Positions 1-6,852 are shown, counted from the stretch's first letter. The stretch is DNA of 9,604 nucleotides from Dechloromonas sp. (GCA_017302355.1 JAFLDQ010000137.1:1-9604); one strand, 5' to 3'. Numbers and translations are program-made. The notes: generated from the sequence alone by a model not told the origin.

Positions 1-252
1 GAAATCGCGACCTGGTTCGTGATCGCCTGCCAGCGATGCGGCCAGAGCGGCGAGCGCTTCCTCGATCAGCGCCAGTTGCCCCGGCTCGACGACTTCCCTG
101 GCCAGTCCGAGCGAAGTCAGCACCCAGGCGCCGGGCGGTTGTGGGCCGATGAGCATCATGTTGACCAGTTGGCGGCGGCCGGCGCGTTCGACCCAGGCAA
201 GATCGCCGTCACCCGCGAGGGCCACCACCTGCATCGGGATCGCCAGGCACAT
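1..252 (-). CDS. hupF: HypC/HupF-family hydrogenase maturation chaperone (3' end cut by window edge)
   Basis: The first 84 codons of a small chaperone are visible; the frame is still open at the left edge. It begins MCLAIPMQVVAL. The Cys directly after the initiator Met is the invariant residue of the HypC/HybG/HupF family, needed for carrying the Fe(CN)2CO unit and for contact with the hydrogenase large subunit. The segment LIGPQPPGAWVLTSLGLARE resembles the HupF/HoxL subgroup (PxGxWVL...AREV) more than classical HypC or HybG, which usually read WVLVHVGFA. HupF/HoxL proteins are described as helping the large subunit mature under oxygen. The start overlaps the hybD stop by one base (TGATG), so the two are probably translationally coupled. 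Family assignment is firm; the choice between HupF and HypC/HybG is tentative because the C-terminus is missing. Confidence 0.9.
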   Translation of the reverse strand, partial: MCLAIPMQVVALAGDGDLAWVERAGRRQLVNMMLIGPQPPGAWVLTSLGLAREVVEPGQLALIEEALAALAASLAGDHEPGRDF

Positions 253-731
253 CAGGTGCGCTCCGCGATCGTCACGCCGCGGGCGCGCAGTTCGGCGAGC
301 GTCAGCGCCACCAGCTCGGGCAAGCGCGCCGCGACGGCGGGGCTCAGCTCCATGCCAAGCGCCAGCGCTGCCGGCTCGATCCCGATGATCACGGTCTCCT
401 GCGGGGCGCGGCCGGTCCATTCGAGACTCGCCAGGACATCGGAAAGGCCGGCCTGATGCGGCGACAGCTTGGTCCTGAAGAAGACTGGCACCTCGGCGCC
501 CTTGAGCACGACGGGCGTTGCCGGAGCCCGGTTGCCGCGCACACAGTCGACGACGATGAGGGCATCGAGGTCTTCGAGTTGCTCGAGCATTTCCATCGCG
601 CAGGTTCCGCCATCGACAAACTCGACTTCATCAGGCGCCTGCCAACCCGCGGCCAGCGCCTCGACCACGCGCACGCCGACCCCTTCGTCGGAGAGCAGGA
701 TGTTGCCGAGGCCGAGAACCACGATGCGCAT
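252..731 (-). CDS. hybD: Hydrogenase maturation endopeptidase HybD/HupD
   Basis: A 159-residue cytoplasmic protease that removes the C-terminal tail of the large subunit after nickel insertion. The start at 731 gives MRIVVLGLGNILLSDEGVG, the classic N-terminal signature of the M52 (HybD/HycI) family; the frame stays open upstream but those codons look non-coding. The three metal-sensing residues known in E. coli HybD (Glu16, Asp62, His93) appear as Glu16, Asp62 (in VVDC) and His92 (in KLSPHQAGLSDVL). The length matches the family (about 160). It lies 65 bases after hybC, the usual place for the cognate protease, behind a hairpin that could reduce its transcription. No strong Shine-Dalgarno sequence is visible; GGTG about 8 bases upstream is the best. 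Identification is secure. Confidence 0.95.
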   Translation of the reverse strand: MRIVVLGLGNILLSDEGVGVRVVEALAAGWQAPDEVEFVDGGTCAMEMLEQLEDLDALIVVDCVRGNRAPATPVVLKGAEVPVFFRTKLSPHQAGLSDVLASLEWTGRAPQETVIIGIEPAALALGMELSPAVAARLPELVALTLAELRARGVTIAERT

Positions 732-740
732 GGTCGTCAC

Positions 741-770
741 CAGAAAGAAGGCGCGATCAGTGTCGCGCCT
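741..770 (-). terminator. Hairpin with T-rich tail between hybC and hybD (possible attenuator)
   Basis: On the minus strand an 8-bp perfect inverted repeat, AGGCGCGA / TCGCGCCT, with a 6-base loop (763-770 and 749-756) is followed at once by TCTTTCTGG. GC-rich stem plus pyrimidine-rich tail resembles a leaky intrinsic terminator, but the T run is interrupted by C residues. It lies between the hybC stop (797) and the hybD start (731), so it could lower protease and chaperone expression relative to structural subunits, or protect the 3' end of the hybC message. Inference from sequence only. Confidence 0.5.
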
Positions 771-796
771 CCCGGGATGGAATGAATTGCGCCAGA

Positions 797-2509
797 TCAA
801 ACAGCCGAAACGGTGACCACCGGACGGTTCTCCTGGTCGACGACATGGACGGCGCAGGCCAGGCAGGGATCGAAGGAATGAACGGTGCGCAGCACCTCAA
901 GCGGTTTCTCGGGATCGGCCACCGGATTGTCGACCAGGCAGGCCTCGTAGGCGCCGGGCGAATTGTTCTCGTTGCGCGGCGCCGCGTTCCACGTCGTCGG
1001 GACGACGCACTGGTAGTTCCTGATCTTGCCGGAGTCGATGACCACCCAGTGCGACAGCACGCCGCGCGGGGCTTCGTGGAAGCCCATGCCACGCTGCTCG
1101 CCTTTCGGGAACGCGGGATGGTTGAAAGTCTTGAGATCACCCTTGGCCATGTTGGCGATCAGCAGATCCCATTGCTTCGCCAGTTCGTCGCACTGCACCG
1201 CGCAGCCGATGGCGCGCGCGGCATGGCGGCCGATGGTGGAGTGCATGGCGTCGAGCCCGACCTTGGCGCCGGCTAGGCTGGAAACCAGATCGAGCGCCGT
1301 CGTCGCGTATTGCTTGGTCGGCTCGTGGCCGGCCGCCAGCATGCCGAGCACCCGGGCCAGCGGTCCGACCTGCATCGGCTTGCCGTAGAAGGTCGGCGCC
1401 TTGAGCCACGAGTACTTGCCGTCATCCTGGAAGTCGGTGTATTTCGGCGTCGTCTCGCCGCTGTACGGGTGCAGCGCCTTGTCGTCGCCACCCTTGTAGT
1501 CGTACCACGAGTGCCTGACCGCCTCGGCGACGCCATCGACGAAATACTTGTCGCCGAAGGTCTTGATCGGCCTGAAGCTTTCCAGCTTTCCCCCCTCGAT
1601 GTGGCCGCCCGGCAGCGCGAACTCGGCGCCCTTGCCGTCGAGCGGAATGTCCGGCACGCACAGATAATCGGTGATGCCGCGACCGTGTTTCGTCCAGTCC
1701 ACATAGAACGCGCCAATCGCGGCGACGTCGATGAGATAGACGTTCTTGACGAAGTCGTCGAGCGAATCGATCCACTTCCTGACCGCCATCAGGCGCTCCA
1801 TGGTCAGCACCGACTGTGAATCGAGCGACAGCGCGTTGGCGACGCCGCCGACCGCGACGTTCTGGATATGCGGCGACTTCGAGCCGAGGATGGCGACGAT
1901 CTTGGAAGCGTGGCGCTGGACCTCGAGCGCCTGCAGGTAATGCACGACGGCCAGCAGGTTGACTTCCGGCGCCAGCTTCATCGCCGGGTGGCCCCAGTAG
2001 CCGTTGGTGAAGATGCCGAGCTGGCCGGTGCCGACGAAGCCCTTGAGCCGGTCCTGAACCTGCGTGAACTCGGCCTTGCTGTTGCCCTTCCAGGTCGACA
2101 GGCTCTGCGCCAGGCTGGCCGCCTTGCCGGGATCGGCCTTGAGCGCGGAAACCACGTCGACCCAGTCGAGCGCCGAGAGGTGGTAGAAGTGCACGATGTG
2201 GTCATGCACGGCGTGGGCCAGCATGATCATGTTGCGGATGTATTGGGCGTTGACCGGGATTTCCAGCTGCAGCGCGTTTTCCACCGCGCGCACCGAGGCC
2301 ATCGCATGCACCGTCGTGCACACGCCGCAGATGCGCTGGGTGATCGCCCAGGCGTCGCGCGGGTCGCGGCCGATCAGGATGGTCTCGACCCCGCGGAACA
2401 TCTGGCCGGAAGCCCAGGCCTTCTTCACCCGGCCGCCGTCGACTTCGACATCGACGCGCAGATGGCCTTCGATGCGGGTGATGGGGTCGATGGTGATTCG
2501 TTTGGACAT
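797..2509 (-). CDS. hybC: [NiFe]-hydrogenase large (catalytic) subunit
   Basis: A 570-residue subunit that holds the NiFe(CN)2CO active site and splits H2 in the periplasm as partner of HybO. The N-terminal signature has RICGVCTTVH with Cys61 and Cys64; the C-terminal signature is DPCLACAVH with Cys549 and Cys552. These four cysteines are the known active-site ligands. Cleavage by HybD is expected after His555, releasing the 15-residue tail from Val556. There is no signal peptide, as expected for export in complex with HybO. The start at 2509 is chosen because MSKRITIDPITRIEGHL is the usual N-terminus and AGGAGA lies 7 bases upstream; the frame is open to 2596 but overlaps the end of hybB. 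Length and motifs fit group 1 uptake hydrogenases, closest by gene order to HybC of hydrogenase-2. Confidence 0.97.
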   Translation of the reverse strand: MSKRITIDPITRIEGHLRVDVEVDGGRVKKAWASGQMFRGVETILIGRDPRDAWAITQRICGVCTTVHAMASVRAVENALQLEIPVNAQYIRNMIMLAHAVHDHIVHFYHLSALDWVDVVSALKADPGKAASLAQSLSTWKGNSKAEFTQVQDRLKGFVGTGQLGIFTNGYWGHPAMKLAPEVNLLAVVHYLQALEVQRHASKIVAILGSKSPHIQNVAVGGVANALSLDSQSVLTMERLMAVRKWIDSLDDFVKNVYLIDVAAIGAFYVDWTKHGRGITDYLCVPDIPLDGKGAEFALPGGHIEGGKLESFRPIKTFGDKYFVDGVAEAVRHSWYDYKGGDDKALHPYSGETTPKYTDFQDDGKYSWLKAPTFYGKPMQVGPLARVLGMLAAGHEPTKQYATTALDLVSSLAGAKVGLDAMHSTIGRHAARAIGCAVQCDELAKQWDLLIANMAKGDLKTFNHPAFPKGEQRGMGFHEAPRGVLSHWVVIDSGKIRNYQCVVPTTWNAAPRNENNSPGAYEACLVDNPVADPEKPLEVLRTVHSFDPCLACAVHVVDQENRPVVTVSAV

Positions 2510-2531
2510 TTCTTTCTCCTGGTTCCCGAAT

Positions 2532-3683
2532 TCAGTGGGCGCTCGCTTCTTCGCGCGGCAGCACCGGGAAGAGGCGGGTGACGACGATGAAGCCAAGCAC
2601 CGCGACCGCGGTCATGCCGAATGTGACGAGCAGTTCGGGAACCGACGGGAAGTAGCGCCAGCCCGGACCCGTGTCGTAGCCGATCAGATAGCCGTTCAGG
2701 CGCAGGAGCGACCCGCCGAGCATGATCGCGGCGCCGCCCAGGAAGAGCCGGGCCGGGTTGCGGCGGGCCTCGGCCGTGGCAACCAGCGCGAACGGCAGGC
2801 AGAAGAGGATCATCTCGATCCAGAAAAAGACCGCGACCAGGCCGAAGTCGAAGGCGTTGCCCCAGGCGCCGCGCACCGTCAGGTCGACGACGCGTACGGC
2901 CAGATAGACGCCGAGCATGCCGAGCATCACCTTGGCCATCGGCCCCAGCATGCTGGTCTCGATCTCCCGCCGGTACGCCGAGGATGCGAGGCAGGACTCG
3001 AAAAGCACCACGCCGTAGCCCATGAGGATCGCCGACAGCAGGTAGAGGAGCGGCACGATCGGCGTCTGCCAGAGCGGATTGACCTGGCCGCCCATCAGGA
3101 TCAGCAGCGTGCCGATCGACGACTGGTGCATCATCGGCAGGACGGTGCCGAGGGCGATGAAGAAGAAGAGCACCTTGCCCAGCTTCTTCCTGGCCACATT
3201 GAGGCCCCACTTCTCCATCAGGACGGGCGAGAACTCGATCCACATCACGAGGATATAGACCGAGATGCACAGCGCCGTCTCGAGCATCGCCGAATTCAGG
3301 TTCCAGGAACCGGGCCAGAAAATGTGCCAGAAGTTCCAGTAGCGCCCGAGATCGAACATGACGCCGATACCGGCGAGCGTGTAGCCGAACAGGCTGGCCA
3401 AGAGGGAGGGCCGCACCAGCGGGTGATACTCGCCCCGGTTGAAGATGTAGACCAGCATCGCCACCGAGAACCCGCCGCAGGCCAGGGCGGAGCCGATGAG
3501 GACGTCCACCACCACCCAGATACCCCAGGCGTAGCCATCGTTCAGGTTGGTCACCGCGCCCAGGCCGAGGACGAAGCGTGCGGCGAGGACGGCCAGCATC
3601 AGCACGATGAGGAAGCCACAGACGACGGTGGTGGTGTTGATCAGTTTCCCGCCGACCGGAGCCGTGGGCAGATGCGCGCTCAT
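2532..3683 (-). CDS. hybB: Hydrogenase integral membrane subunit, NrfD/PsrC family (HybB)
   Basis: A 383-residue, very hydrophobic protein with roughly ten predicted membrane helices, close to the length of E. coli HybB (about 390). The NrfD/PsrC family forms the quinone-reactive membrane part of complexes with a four-cluster ferredoxin subunit; here it would pass electrons from HybA to the quinone pool, possibly with coupled proton movement as proposed for hydrogenase-2. The first helix follows a short N-terminus (about residues 20-40); the sequence ends in a charged tail (LPREEASAH). Its ATG overlaps the hybA stop by four bases (ATGA), indicating translational coupling, and GGAGG precedes it by about 7 bases. 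hybC follows after 22 bases. There is no haem-b HupC/HyaC-type subunit in the window, consistent with an Hyb-type rather than an Hya-type complex. Confidence 0.95.
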   Translation of the reverse strand: MSAHLPTAPVGGKLINTTTVVCGFLIVLMLAVLAARFVLGLGAVTNLNDGYAWGIWVVVDVLIGSALACGGFSVAMLVYIFNRGEYHPLVRPSLLASLFGYTLAGIGVMFDLGRYWNFWHIFWPGSWNLNSAMLETALCISVYILVMWIEFSPVLMEKWGLNVARKKLGKVLFFFIALGTVLPMMHQSSIGTLLILMGGQVNPLWQTPIVPLLYLLSAILMGYGVVLFESCLASSAYRREIETSMLGPMAKVMLGMLGVYLAVRVVDLTVRGAWGNAFDFGLVAVFFWIEMILFCLPFALVATAEARRNPARLFLGGAAIMLGGSLLRLNGYLIGYDTGPGWRYFPSVPELLVTFGMTAVAVLGFIVVTRLFPVLPREEASAH

Positions 3684-4705
3684 GACCCGCCTCCCCTGGA
3701 ATCCTTGTCATCCTTGCTGACATTGCGCCGGGCCGCCCAGGTCATGGCGCCGAGAACGGCGATCGGCATGATCATGCCCTGGTACAGCGTGTGCTGGATG
3801 GTCTCCGACGTCGACGCGGACGACTTCGCCGGCAGCGCGGGCATGCCGACCTTCTCGAATTCGATGGCCGACAGCTTGAGCACCTGGGTGCCGCCGTATT
3901 CGGTTTCGCCGTAGACATGCTGCACGTACCTGCCGGCCTGCACCTCGTAGCTCTGGTCGGGTTCCTTGCGCCAGGTGCTGGCCTTTTCCGCCTCGGCATC
4001 ACTGTAGGGCAGGCGGCCGCGCGGAATCGTCGTCGTCTCGCCCGGCTTGAGCGCCAGCCGCCGCCTGGCTTCGGCCAGCAGATCGACGGTGCGCCCGAAC
4101 AGCGTCGCGCCGGTCGGACAGACCTCGGCGCACGCCGAGTAGTGGCCGTCCTTGTGCCGGTCGTGGCAGAGTTCGCACTTGCCGATCCGGCCGGTCGGCG
4201 AGTCGTACTGGTACTTGGGAATCCCGAAGGCGCAGGCGACCACGCAGTAACGGCAGCCAAGACAGGCATCGGGGTCATACGTGACGATGCCGGTCACCGG
4301 ATCCTTCCGCATCGCCGATACCGGGCATGCCGAAACGCACGAGGCATCGGCGCAGTGCATGCAGGAAGTCTTCATGAAGGAGAAGCCGTTGATCTCGGCA
4401 TCCTTGGTTTCGCCGGTACCGTTGGTATAGACCTTGATGACGTTGAAGGTGTGGCCGGTCGTGTCGAGCGGGGTGTCCCACAACCGGTCCGCCGTCTTGA
4501 ATTCGGCCGGATTGTGGTTCGCCTCCTTGCACGCGGCGACGCAGGCCTGGCAGCCGACGCACAGGGTGGCGTCATAGAGCAGCCCTAAGCCGCCGGGCGG
4601 GTTGGTCAGGTTGCCGCGGGCGCTCGCCGGAGCCGGCGCCAGGGCCGCCACGGCGCTGCCGCCGCCGGCCAGGCAACCCTTGAGAAAATTGCGTCTGCTC
4701 AGCAT
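3680..4705 (-). CDS. hybA: Hydrogenase-2-type ferredoxin subunit with Tat signal (HybA)
   Basis: A 341-residue periplasmic electron-transfer subunit linking HybO to HybB. The N-terminus MLSRRNFLKG is a twin-arginine (Tat) signal followed by an Ala/Gly-rich hydrophobic stretch to about residue 30. Sixteen cysteines in four groups can ligate four [4Fe-4S] clusters: Cys49, 52, 55, 59 (CVGCQACVAAC), then CMHCADASCVSACP, CLGCRYCVVAC, and CELC with CAEVCP. After the ferredoxin core a hydrophobic segment near the C-terminus (QGMIMPIAVLGAMTW) is a likely membrane anchor, as in E. coli HybA, followed by a charged tail. The start is one base after the hybO stop and is preceded by GGAGGTG. The stop overlaps hybB. 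The assignment is firm from cluster pattern, Tat signal and position. Confidence 0.95.
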   Translation of the reverse strand: MLSRRNFLKGCLAGGGSAVAALAPAPASARGNLTNPPGGLGLLYDATLCVGCQACVAACKEANHNPAEFKTADRLWDTPLDTTGHTFNVIKVYTNGTGETKDAEINGFSFMKTSCMHCADASCVSACPVSAMRKDPVTGIVTYDPDACLGCRYCVVACAFGIPKYQYDSPTGRIGKCELCHDRHKDGHYSACAEVCPTGATLFGRTVDLLAEARRRLALKPGETTTIPRGRLPYSDAEAEKASTWRKEPDQSYEVQAGRYVQHVYGETEYGGTQVLKLSAIEFEKVGMPALPAKSSASTSETIQHTLYQGMIMPIAVLGAMTWAARRNVSKDDKDSRGGGS

Positions 4706-4706
4706 C

Positions 4707-5891
4707 TCACACCTCCGCTGATTCGCCGCTGGCCTTGCCAGCCTTCTTCGCCCTTTCCATCTCCTCGGCCTTGTGCGAAAGCCCGAGATTCTTCGTCAGC
4801 CTGGCCCCGGCGCCGATCGCAACCCCGGCGACCGCGGCCAGAACGGCGGCGGATCCGAGCGTGGCGCCCATGCCCTTCTGCTCGATGACGCCCGGCAGGA
4901 AGACGCCGGGCTGGATGTTCTTCATCTTGGCCACGGCGTGGATGGGCTTCTGGAAGCCGATGCCCTGCTCGGTGCAGCCGATGCACGGGTGGCCGCAACC
5001 GACCGGCCAGGTGCCGGCGCCCATGTCGCCGAACTGGATGGTCGGGCAGTTGGCATAGGTTTCCGGACCCTTGCAGCCGAGCTTGTACAGGCAGAAGCCA
5101 TGACGGTGCGCGTCGTCGCCGAATTCGAGGGCGAAGCGCCCGGCGTCGAAGTGGGCGCGGCGCTCGCAGTTCTCGTGCACCAGGCGCGAATAGGCGAATT
5201 TTGGCCGCCCCAGCGGGTCGACCGCGGGCAGGGCGCCAAAGGTCAGGTAGTGGACGACGCTCGACAGGAAGTTGTAGGGGTTGGGCGGGCAGCCCGGGAT
5301 GGTCACCACCGGCTTGCCGAGCACCTGCGAGGCGCTCGAGGCGCCGGTCGGGTTGGGGTCGGTCGACGGCATGCCGCCCCACGACGCGCATGAGCCGATG
5401 GCGATGACCGCGGCCGCGTCGGTGGCGCATTCCTTGAGCAGATCGATCGCGGTCTTGCCGCCGATCTTGCAATAGATGCCGCCGTCCCTGGTCGGGATGG
5501 CGCCTTCGACGACGAGGACGTACTGGCCCTTGTGCTCGGCCATCGCCTTGAGCCGCGCTTCCTCGACCTGATGCCCGGCGGCGGCGAACAGCGTCTCGTG
5601 ATAGTCGAGCGAGATGACGTCGAGAATGAGCTTTTCCAGCGTCGGGTGTTCGGCGCGCAGCAGCGATTCGGTGCACCCGGTGCACTCCTGGAAGTGCAGC
5701 CAGATCACGCTCGGGCGCTTCTTGGCCGCCACCGCTTCGGCGATCGCCGCATCGGCGCCCTGCGGCAGTCCCAGGGTCGTCGCCAGAACCGCACAGAACT
5801 GCAGGAACTCCCGGCGCGTCATCGACAGGCGTGTCGCCGCCGCGTCGATCCGCGCGTCGCCCTCCAGCAACATCAGATCTTGCTTGGCCAT
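4707..5891 (-). CDS. hybO: [NiFe]-hydrogenase small subunit, Tat-exported (HybO)
   Basis: A 394-residue subunit carrying the Fe-S chain from the active site. A Tat motif (TRREFLQ, residues 25-31) is followed by a hydrophobic stretch to about residue 50. Proximal cluster ligands: Cys70, Cys73, Cys168, Cys201. Distal: His239, Cys242, Cys267, Cys273. Medial [3Fe-4S]: Cys282, Cys303, Cys306, with Pro296 kept where [4Fe-4S] medial clusters have Cys. The two positions that carry extra cysteines in oxygen-tolerant group 1d enzymes are Gly72 and Gly173, so a standard, oxygen-sensitive proximal cluster is expected. An extra Cys299 lies beside the medial site. A C-terminal membrane helix (about 342-363) anchors the dimer. 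AGGAGG precedes the ATG. It is first in the operon, about 84 bases from the predicted sigma-54 start point. Confidence 0.97.
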   Translation of the reverse strand: MAKQDLMLLEGDARIDAAATRLSMTRREFLQFCAVLATTLGLPQGADAAIAEAVAAKKRPSVIWLHFQECTGCTESLLRAEHPTLEKLILDVISLDYHETLFAAAGHQVEEARLKAMAEHKGQYVLVVEGAIPTRDGGIYCKIGGKTAIDLLKECATDAAAVIAIGSCASWGGMPSTDPNPTGASSASQVLGKPVVTIPGCPPNPYNFLSSVVHYLTFGALPAVDPLGRPKFAYSRLVHENCERRAHFDAGRFALEFGDDAHRHGFCLYKLGCKGPETYANCPTIQFGDMGAGTWPVGCGHPCIGCTEQGIGFQKPIHAVAKMKNIQPGVFLPGVIEQKGMGATLGSAAVLAAVAGVAIGAGARLTKNLGLSHKAEEMERAKKAGKASGESAEV

Positions 5892-5985
5892 GAACCCCTC
5901 CTCCTCTTGCCACCTCGAACCCGGCCGCTGACCGGCAATGTCTCTCTGTCGGAGGTCTGGCTATAGCTGTTATCGGAGCGTACTC

Positions 5986-6001
5986 CGCAAGAACCACGCC
6001 A
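5986..6001 (-). promoter_or_regulatory. Sigma-54 (-24/-12) promoter of the hybO operon
   Basis: The minus strand reads TGGCGTGGTTCTTGCG. Against the RpoN consensus TGGCACG-N4-TTGCA it keeps TGGC, the G at position 7 and TTGC with exact spacing. Transcription would start near 5975, leaving a leader of about 84 bases before hybO. Sigma-54 control with an NtrC-type activator (HoxA, HupR) is established for several proteobacterial uptake hydrogenases. The element recurs at 8106-8121. Confidence 0.75.
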
Positions 6002-6019
6002 GGGAGCGATCTCGCCTGT

Positions 6020-6032
6020 TTTCAGTCACTTG
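6020..6032 (+). promoter_or_regulatory. IHF-like site upstream of the hybO promoter
   Basis: The plus strand reads TTTCAGTCACTTG, matching 7 of the 9 defined positions of the IHF consensus WATCAANNNNTTR. It lies about 45-57 bases upstream of the predicted start, between the promoter and an upstream dyad, where IHF bending usually acts in sigma-54 systems. The copy at 8140-8152 matches better. Weak on its own; supported by position and by conservation in the repeat. Confidence 0.35.
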
Positions 6033-6063
6033 GCGGGATTCAACGGGAAGCGGGCCGGCCTCA

Positions 6064-6084
6064 TGTGGAAATGGGGCTTCCACA
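6064..6084. promoter_or_regulatory. Upstream dyad, candidate activator-binding site for hybO
   Basis: A perfect 7-bp inverted repeat, TGTGGAA-N7-TTCCACA, is centred about 99 bases upstream of the predicted hybO start. That is the usual place for the enhancer of an NtrC-family activator. A degenerate form (second half 5 of 7) is at the same relative position in the other repeat copy (8183-8203). It could instead be a remnant terminator hairpin after the ancestral hypF copy, but no T run follows. Confidence 0.45.
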
Positions 6085-6117
6085 ATTCCCGTGTCGATGG
6101 TCGGTAACTTTGCATCG

Positions 6118-6352
6118 AGACAGGATGCTCCGTGTTCGCCCGGCGCGCTGCCAAGCTTCGCCCGGGCGCGCGGCCGTCGTCGTCGGGCAGCGCCCGGCGC
6201 CCTCCGGGCGCGGCCCCGCCCCACGCCTCGAAATGCCGGCGCAGGGCGGACAGCGACACGGGTTTCATGGCGCCCCCGGCGCCCGCCGCGATTTCTGCGC
6301 GTTTTCTCCGGTCGACCGCAGCAGGAACCTTCCGGCAAGGCCGGGGCGACCG
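6118..6352 (-). pseudogene. Decayed second copy of the hypF 3' end
   Basis: The minus-strand frame running through 6320-6130 reads VDRRKRAEIAAG, then SALRRHFEA, RRALPDDDGRAPG and LAARR. These line up one after another with the end of the intact HypF in this window (VDRKEGAKIAAG, SALRRHLQA, RQGPPNDGGLALG and WVARR). The HypF GGGCSMN motif is degraded to GAGGAMK. Upstream of VDRR the match continues at DNA level but the frame shifts (an extra G near 6335 and a lost base near 6345), and the rest of hypF is absent. No start codon or ribosome-binding site serves the fragment, and the ancestral stop is lost. It is a pseudogene fragment of about 75 codons, diverged about 20% from the parent. Confidence 0.85.
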
Positions 6353-6376
6353 GGCGGAGACCTGCGCCTCCGCCCG
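6351..6376 (-). other. GC-rich stem-loop downstream of the 134-residue gene
   Basis: A 9-bp perfect inverted repeat (6351-6359 with 6368-6376, CGGGCGGAG / CTCCGCCCG) and an 8-base loop lie about 20 bases beyond the stop codon at 6397. No T run follows on the minus strand, so it is not a classical intrinsic terminator; it may stabilise the 3' end of the message. It sits exactly where similarity to hypF ends, so it also marks the repeat boundary. Confidence 0.5.
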
Positions 6377-6396
6377 CTGGCGCCACGCCGGGTTTG

Positions 6397-6801
6397 CTAG
6401 GCGAACTTGTCGATTCCCTCGGCGACGTCGCGCATCTGGTCGAACGAAAGCACCGAAGCCTTGGCGAGCCTCTCGTTCAGATCCTTGACGACGCCGCCCG
6501 AGAAGGCGCGCCACTGCTGCTCGTTCAGGGCATAGACAGCGCCCCGGAAATGCAGATGCGGACTCCGCATCCCGCCGGGAAACGGCGGCCGCCGGAGGGG
6601 CAGCGCGGCCTTCTCTTCGCGTGCCTCGACCGCGCCGGCGATTGCCTCGATTTCGAATGGCGCCGTGTCGATCGGCTTGAGCTTGTTCTTCTGGACGAAC
6701 TCGCCGATCATGCCTTCGCGGCGGATCCAGAAATCCACGGGGGGAATCCCCCGGATCCAGATGATCCGGTTCAACAGGTCCTGGCTTGCAAGTACGTTCA
6801 T
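6397..6801 (-). CDS. Uncharacterised 134-residue protein paired with the radical SAM gene
   Basis: I do not recognise this family. The start is well supported: GGAGGT lies about 6 bases upstream of the ATG at 6801, and the gene follows the radical SAM gene by 51 bases, so the two probably form one operon. The product has no cysteine, no signal peptide and no clear membrane segment. Visible features: a hydrophobic/aromatic N-terminal third (IIWIRGIPPVDFW, residues 13-25), an acidic-basic middle (about 50-65), a Pro/Gly-rich turn (PPFPGG, 72-77), the striking segment SPHLHFRGAVYALNEQQW (80-97), and a charged amphipathic C-terminal part ending KFA. It could be the substrate of the radical SAM enzyme, a chaperone or adaptor for it, or an independent protein. 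It is large for a RiPP precursor. Coding status is likely; function unknown. Confidence 0.8.
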   Translation of the reverse strand: MNVLASQDLLNRIIWIRGIPPVDFWIRREGMIGEFVQKNKLKPIDTAPFEIEAIAGAVEAREEKAALPLRRPPFPGGMRSPHLHFRGAVYALNEQQWRAFSGGVVKDLNERLAKASVLSFDQMRDVAEGIDKFA

Positions 6802-6852
6802 GGCCTACCTCCTATTTCTGGTTACCCAAGGACTGCCTGCCGCGGCTGCGCT

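Larger units (their letters stand above)
5966..6352 (-). repeat. Direct repeat copy B: hypF 3' remnant plus sigma-54 control region
   Basis: This segment aligns with 8086-8475 at an almost constant offset of 2120-2121 bases. By hand count, the 60 bases from 5987 match 46 of 60 with the bases from 8107, and the 90 bases from 6233 match 71 of 90 with those from 8354. Similarity is lower between about 6072 and 6150. The repeat spans both non-coding control sequence and coding sequence, so it is a true duplication and not just conserved motifs. The unit lies just upstream of hybO. Confidence 0.85.

Noticed and set aside
2196..3914. Long plus-strand frame opposite hybC, hybB and hybA
   Set aside because: Its product is a His/Gln/Asp/Arg-rich mix with no motif and lies wholly antisense to well-identified genes.
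4707..5891. Oxygen-tolerant (group 1d) hydrogenase with a six-cysteine proximal cluster
   Set aside because: Both positions of the two extra cysteines are glycine (72 and 173), and the operon has HybA/HybB instead of a cytochrome b subunit.
4699..5997. Long minus-strand frame overlapping hybO
   Set aside because: It is the alternate frame of hybO, Arg-rich and motif-free, and it crosses the promoter and the hybO ribosome-binding site.
6351..6376. Stem-loop after the 134-residue gene as an intrinsic terminator
   Set aside because: The stem is strong, but no T run follows on the minus strand, so it is kept only as a stem-loop.
5892..6396. Insertion sequence or transposon as the source of the repeats
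   Set aside because: No transposase fragment, terminal inverted repeats or target-site duplication can be seen at the repeat edges; the repeats consist of hypF and promoter sequence.
6026..6514. A 162-codon minus-strand frame covering the hypF remnant as a possible new gene
   Set aside because: Only its central part resembles HypF; the start lies inside the 134-residue gene in another frame and the end runs through the hybO promoter, so it is a pseudogene fragment in an accidental open frame.
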